Assembly (NCBI GenBank): GCA_050729115.1
Contig: JBOHKK010000358.1
Location: forward strand, 1 to 6,242
Length of the DNA stretch: 6,242 nt
DNA from: JBKPNX01 sp050729115
GTDB lineage: Bacteria; Pseudomonadota; Alphaproteobacteria; Geminicoccales; Geminicoccaceae
Direction: 5' to 3'
In this document: positions 5,147 to 6,242 of the stretch, in pieces
How the letters are laid out: every line of letters begins with the position of its first letter
Position numbering within the stretch: position 1 is the first letter of the stretch
The notes under the pieces: generated by a model
Databases searched by the model: none
What the model was told of the DNA's origin: nothing
What the model saw: the letters and a program-made list of their open reading frames with translations, nothing else
Made by a program: the position numbers and the translations under genes

Positions 5147-6160
5147 ATGATCCGAATCCGGCATGTCCTTGCAGGTCTCGTGGCGCTGCACGTCGTGGCA
5201 GGTCTCGTGGCGCTCGTGGTAGCGCTGGCGCCGTGGCTGGTGCGCGCCCAGGATCTCGGCACGGTCAAGGTCGGCGTGCTCGCGTTCGGCACCGTGAATT
5301 GGGAGCTGGACGTCATCAAGCACCACGGCCTGGACGCGGCGCGCGGCTTCACCCTCGAGGTCCAGGGCTTCGGCAGCGGGCAGGCGACCAACGTCGCGCT
5401 CCAGGGCGAGGCGGTCGACGCCATCGTCGACGACTACCTGTGGGTGTCGCGCCAGCGCAACAGCGGCCAGATGCTCACCTTCGTGCCGTTCTCGAGCACC
5501 GTCGGCGCGCTCATGGTGCCGCCCGATTCGGGCATCGAGAGCCTGGCCGACCTCGAGGGCAAGAAGGTCGGCATCGCCGGGGGGCCGATCGACAAGAGCT
5601 GGCTCTTGATCCAGGGCCTCGCGGCCAAGCGCCACGGCATGGACCTCGCGGCCGCGGTCGAGCCGGTGTACGGCGCGCCGCCGCTCTTGAACGAGAAGGT
5701 CCAGGACGGCGAGCTGGATGCGGTCCTGAACTACTGGCACTTCGCCGCCCGGCTCGAGGGCAAGGGGTACCAGCAGCTGGTCGGCGTCGAGGAGGCGATC
5801 AGCGAGCTCGGGGTCGCGAGCGTGCCGCCGCAGCTGGGCTACGTTTTCTATCAGTCGTTCGCCGATGCCAATCCCGAGCTGATCGTCGCGTTCGCCGAGG
5901 CCTCGCGCGCCGCCAAGGAGCTGCTCGAGGGCGACCAGGAATGGGCGCGCATCCGGCCGCTCACCAAGGCCGAGGACGACGCCACCTTCGAGGCGCTCAA
6001 GCGCCGCTTCCGCGAGGGCATCATCGAGCATTGGGGTGAGACCGAGCAGGCGGATGCCGCCGAGCTCTATGGAATTCTCGCCGAGCTCGGGGGCGAGGAG
6101 CTGGTCGGCGGCGCGACCGCGCTGGCGCCTGGCACCTTCGTGGCCGACGTGACCTATTGA
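5147..6160 (+). CDS. ABC transporter substrate-binding protein, NMT1/THI5-like (NitT/TauT type)
   Basis: Exported periplasmic binding protein of 337 residues for an ABC importer of the nitrate/sulfonate/taurine-type class; the ligand is unknown. The ATG at 5147 follows a strong AGGGAGGGG site. Residues 1-34 are a signal peptide: a basic start (MIRIRH), an unusually long hydrophobic core (about 7-31), and a VRA/QD cleavage site after Ala34. The mature protein starts with VKVGVLAFGTVNWELDVIKH (40-59), the first lobe of the NMT1/THI5 fold. GFGSGQATNVALQGEAVDAI (74-93) is the ligand-site loop and helix of this class. GKKVGIAGGPIDKSWLL and LNEKVQDGELDAVLNYWHFA mark the second lobe. The tail ends ELAPGTF-like (ALAPGTFVADVTY). 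No lipobox cysteine is present, so it is soluble rather than a lipoprotein. The short gap to a following plus-strand frame suggests an operon with permease and ATPase genes beyond the window. Family is confident; substrate is not assignable. Confidence 0.92.
   Translation: MIRIRHVLAGLVALHVVAGLVALVVALAPWLVRAQDLGTVKVGVLAFGTVNWELDVIKHHGLDAARGFTLEVQGFGSGQATNVALQGEAVDAIVDDYLWVSRQRNSGQMLTFVPFSSTVGALMVPPDSGIESLADLEGKKVGIAGGPIDKSWLLIQGLAAKRHGMDLAAAVEPVYGAPPLLNEKVQDGELDAVLNYWHFAARLEGKGYQQLVGVEEAISELGVASVPPQLGYVFYQSFADANPELIVAFAEASRAAKELLEGDQEWARIRPLTKAEDDATFEALKRRFREGIIEHWGETEQADAAELYGILAELGGEELVGGATALAPGTFVADVTY
5171..5224 (+). repeat. 27-bp tandem duplication in the signal-peptide region
   Basis: GCAGGTCTCGTGGCGCT occurs at 5171-5187 and again at 5198-5214, a period of exactly 27 bases. 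It encodes two consecutive AGLVAL-x3 nonapeptides (residues 9-26) and lengthens the hydrophobic core of the signal peptide without changing the frame. Confidence 0.88.
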
Positions 6161-6168
6161 GCCCGGCC

Positions 6169-6242
6169 GTGGCGAGCACCGGCGACGCGCGGACCTTCGA
6201 GCGGCAGGCGGCGGCGGCGCGGCCGGCGACGATCGGCCTCGC
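6169..6242 (+). CDS. Start of a following gene, probably an ABC transporter component (partial)
   Basis: An open frame from GTG at 6169 runs to the window edge, beginning MASTGDARTFERQ and continuing AAAARPATIGLA. It starts 8 bases after the substrate-binding protein stop. An in-frame TTG at 6157 overlapping that stop is another possible start. Only about 24 residues are visible: a short polar stretch with no hydrophobic segment yet. Position and spacing suggest the permease or ATPase of the same importer, but nothing visible identifies it. There is no strong ribosome-binding site, so it may rely on translational coupling. Confidence 0.5.
   Translation, partial: MASTGDARTFERQAAAARPATIGL

Noticed and set aside
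5090..6031. Minus-strand 313-codon open frame opposite the substrate-binding protein
   Set aside because: Antisense shadow of a GC-rich gene; the plus frame has a signal peptide, a ribosome-binding site and NMT1-type motifs.

Overview
The window reads as chromosomal DNA of a GC-rich alphaproteobacterium. The evidence is strongly G/C-ending codons in the flanking genes, a Gfo/Idh/MocA plus SDR sugar-type locus, and an intergenic 'PGLDPGI'-type inverted repeat of the kind scattered through Rhizobiales and Rhodospirillales genomes. I cannot name the genus.

Layout. (1) Positions 1-648, minus: N-terminal 216 residues of a Gfo/Idh/MocA NAD(P)-dependent oxidoreductase with a GTG start; the gene runs off the left edge. 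(2) 649-871: divergent intergenic region holding the inverted repeat. (3) 872-1684, plus: an SDR oxidoreductase whose catalytic Ser position is Thr. (4) 1822-4101, minus, convergent with the SDR: a large membrane-anchored pentapeptide-repeat protein. Its N-terminal half has four or so transmembrane segments, its middle is about 37 pentapeptides including a strict 12 x 30-bp array, and its C-terminal domain is uncharacterised. (5) 4288-4566, plus, divergent from it: a 92-aa conserved hypothetical protein, with a promoter placed so close to the ATG that the mRNA may be leaderless. (6) 4550-4705, minus: a 51-aa Lys/Ser-rich small protein whose 3' end overlaps the 92-aa gene tail to tail by 17 bp. 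(7) 4706-5146: a stretch without a convincing gene. (8) 5147-6160, plus: an exported NMT1/THI5-like (NitT/TauT-type) ABC transporter substrate-binding protein, followed within 10 bp by the start of another reading frame (6169 to the edge), probably the next gene of the transporter operon.

The two ends look like ordinary catabolic and uptake genes: a divergent dehydrogenase pair on the left and an ABC importer operon on the right. The middle (about 1.7-4.75 kb) is visibly lower in GC, has mixed codon use and carries genes of unknown function, so it looks like an inserted or accessory block. No mobile-element gene, tRNA, rRNA or CRISPR array is visible. The most unusual items are the pentapeptide protein with its near-identical 30-bp DNA units, a strong 14-bp hairpin inside the 92-aa gene, and the compact divergent/convergent trio at 4.1-4.7 kb.
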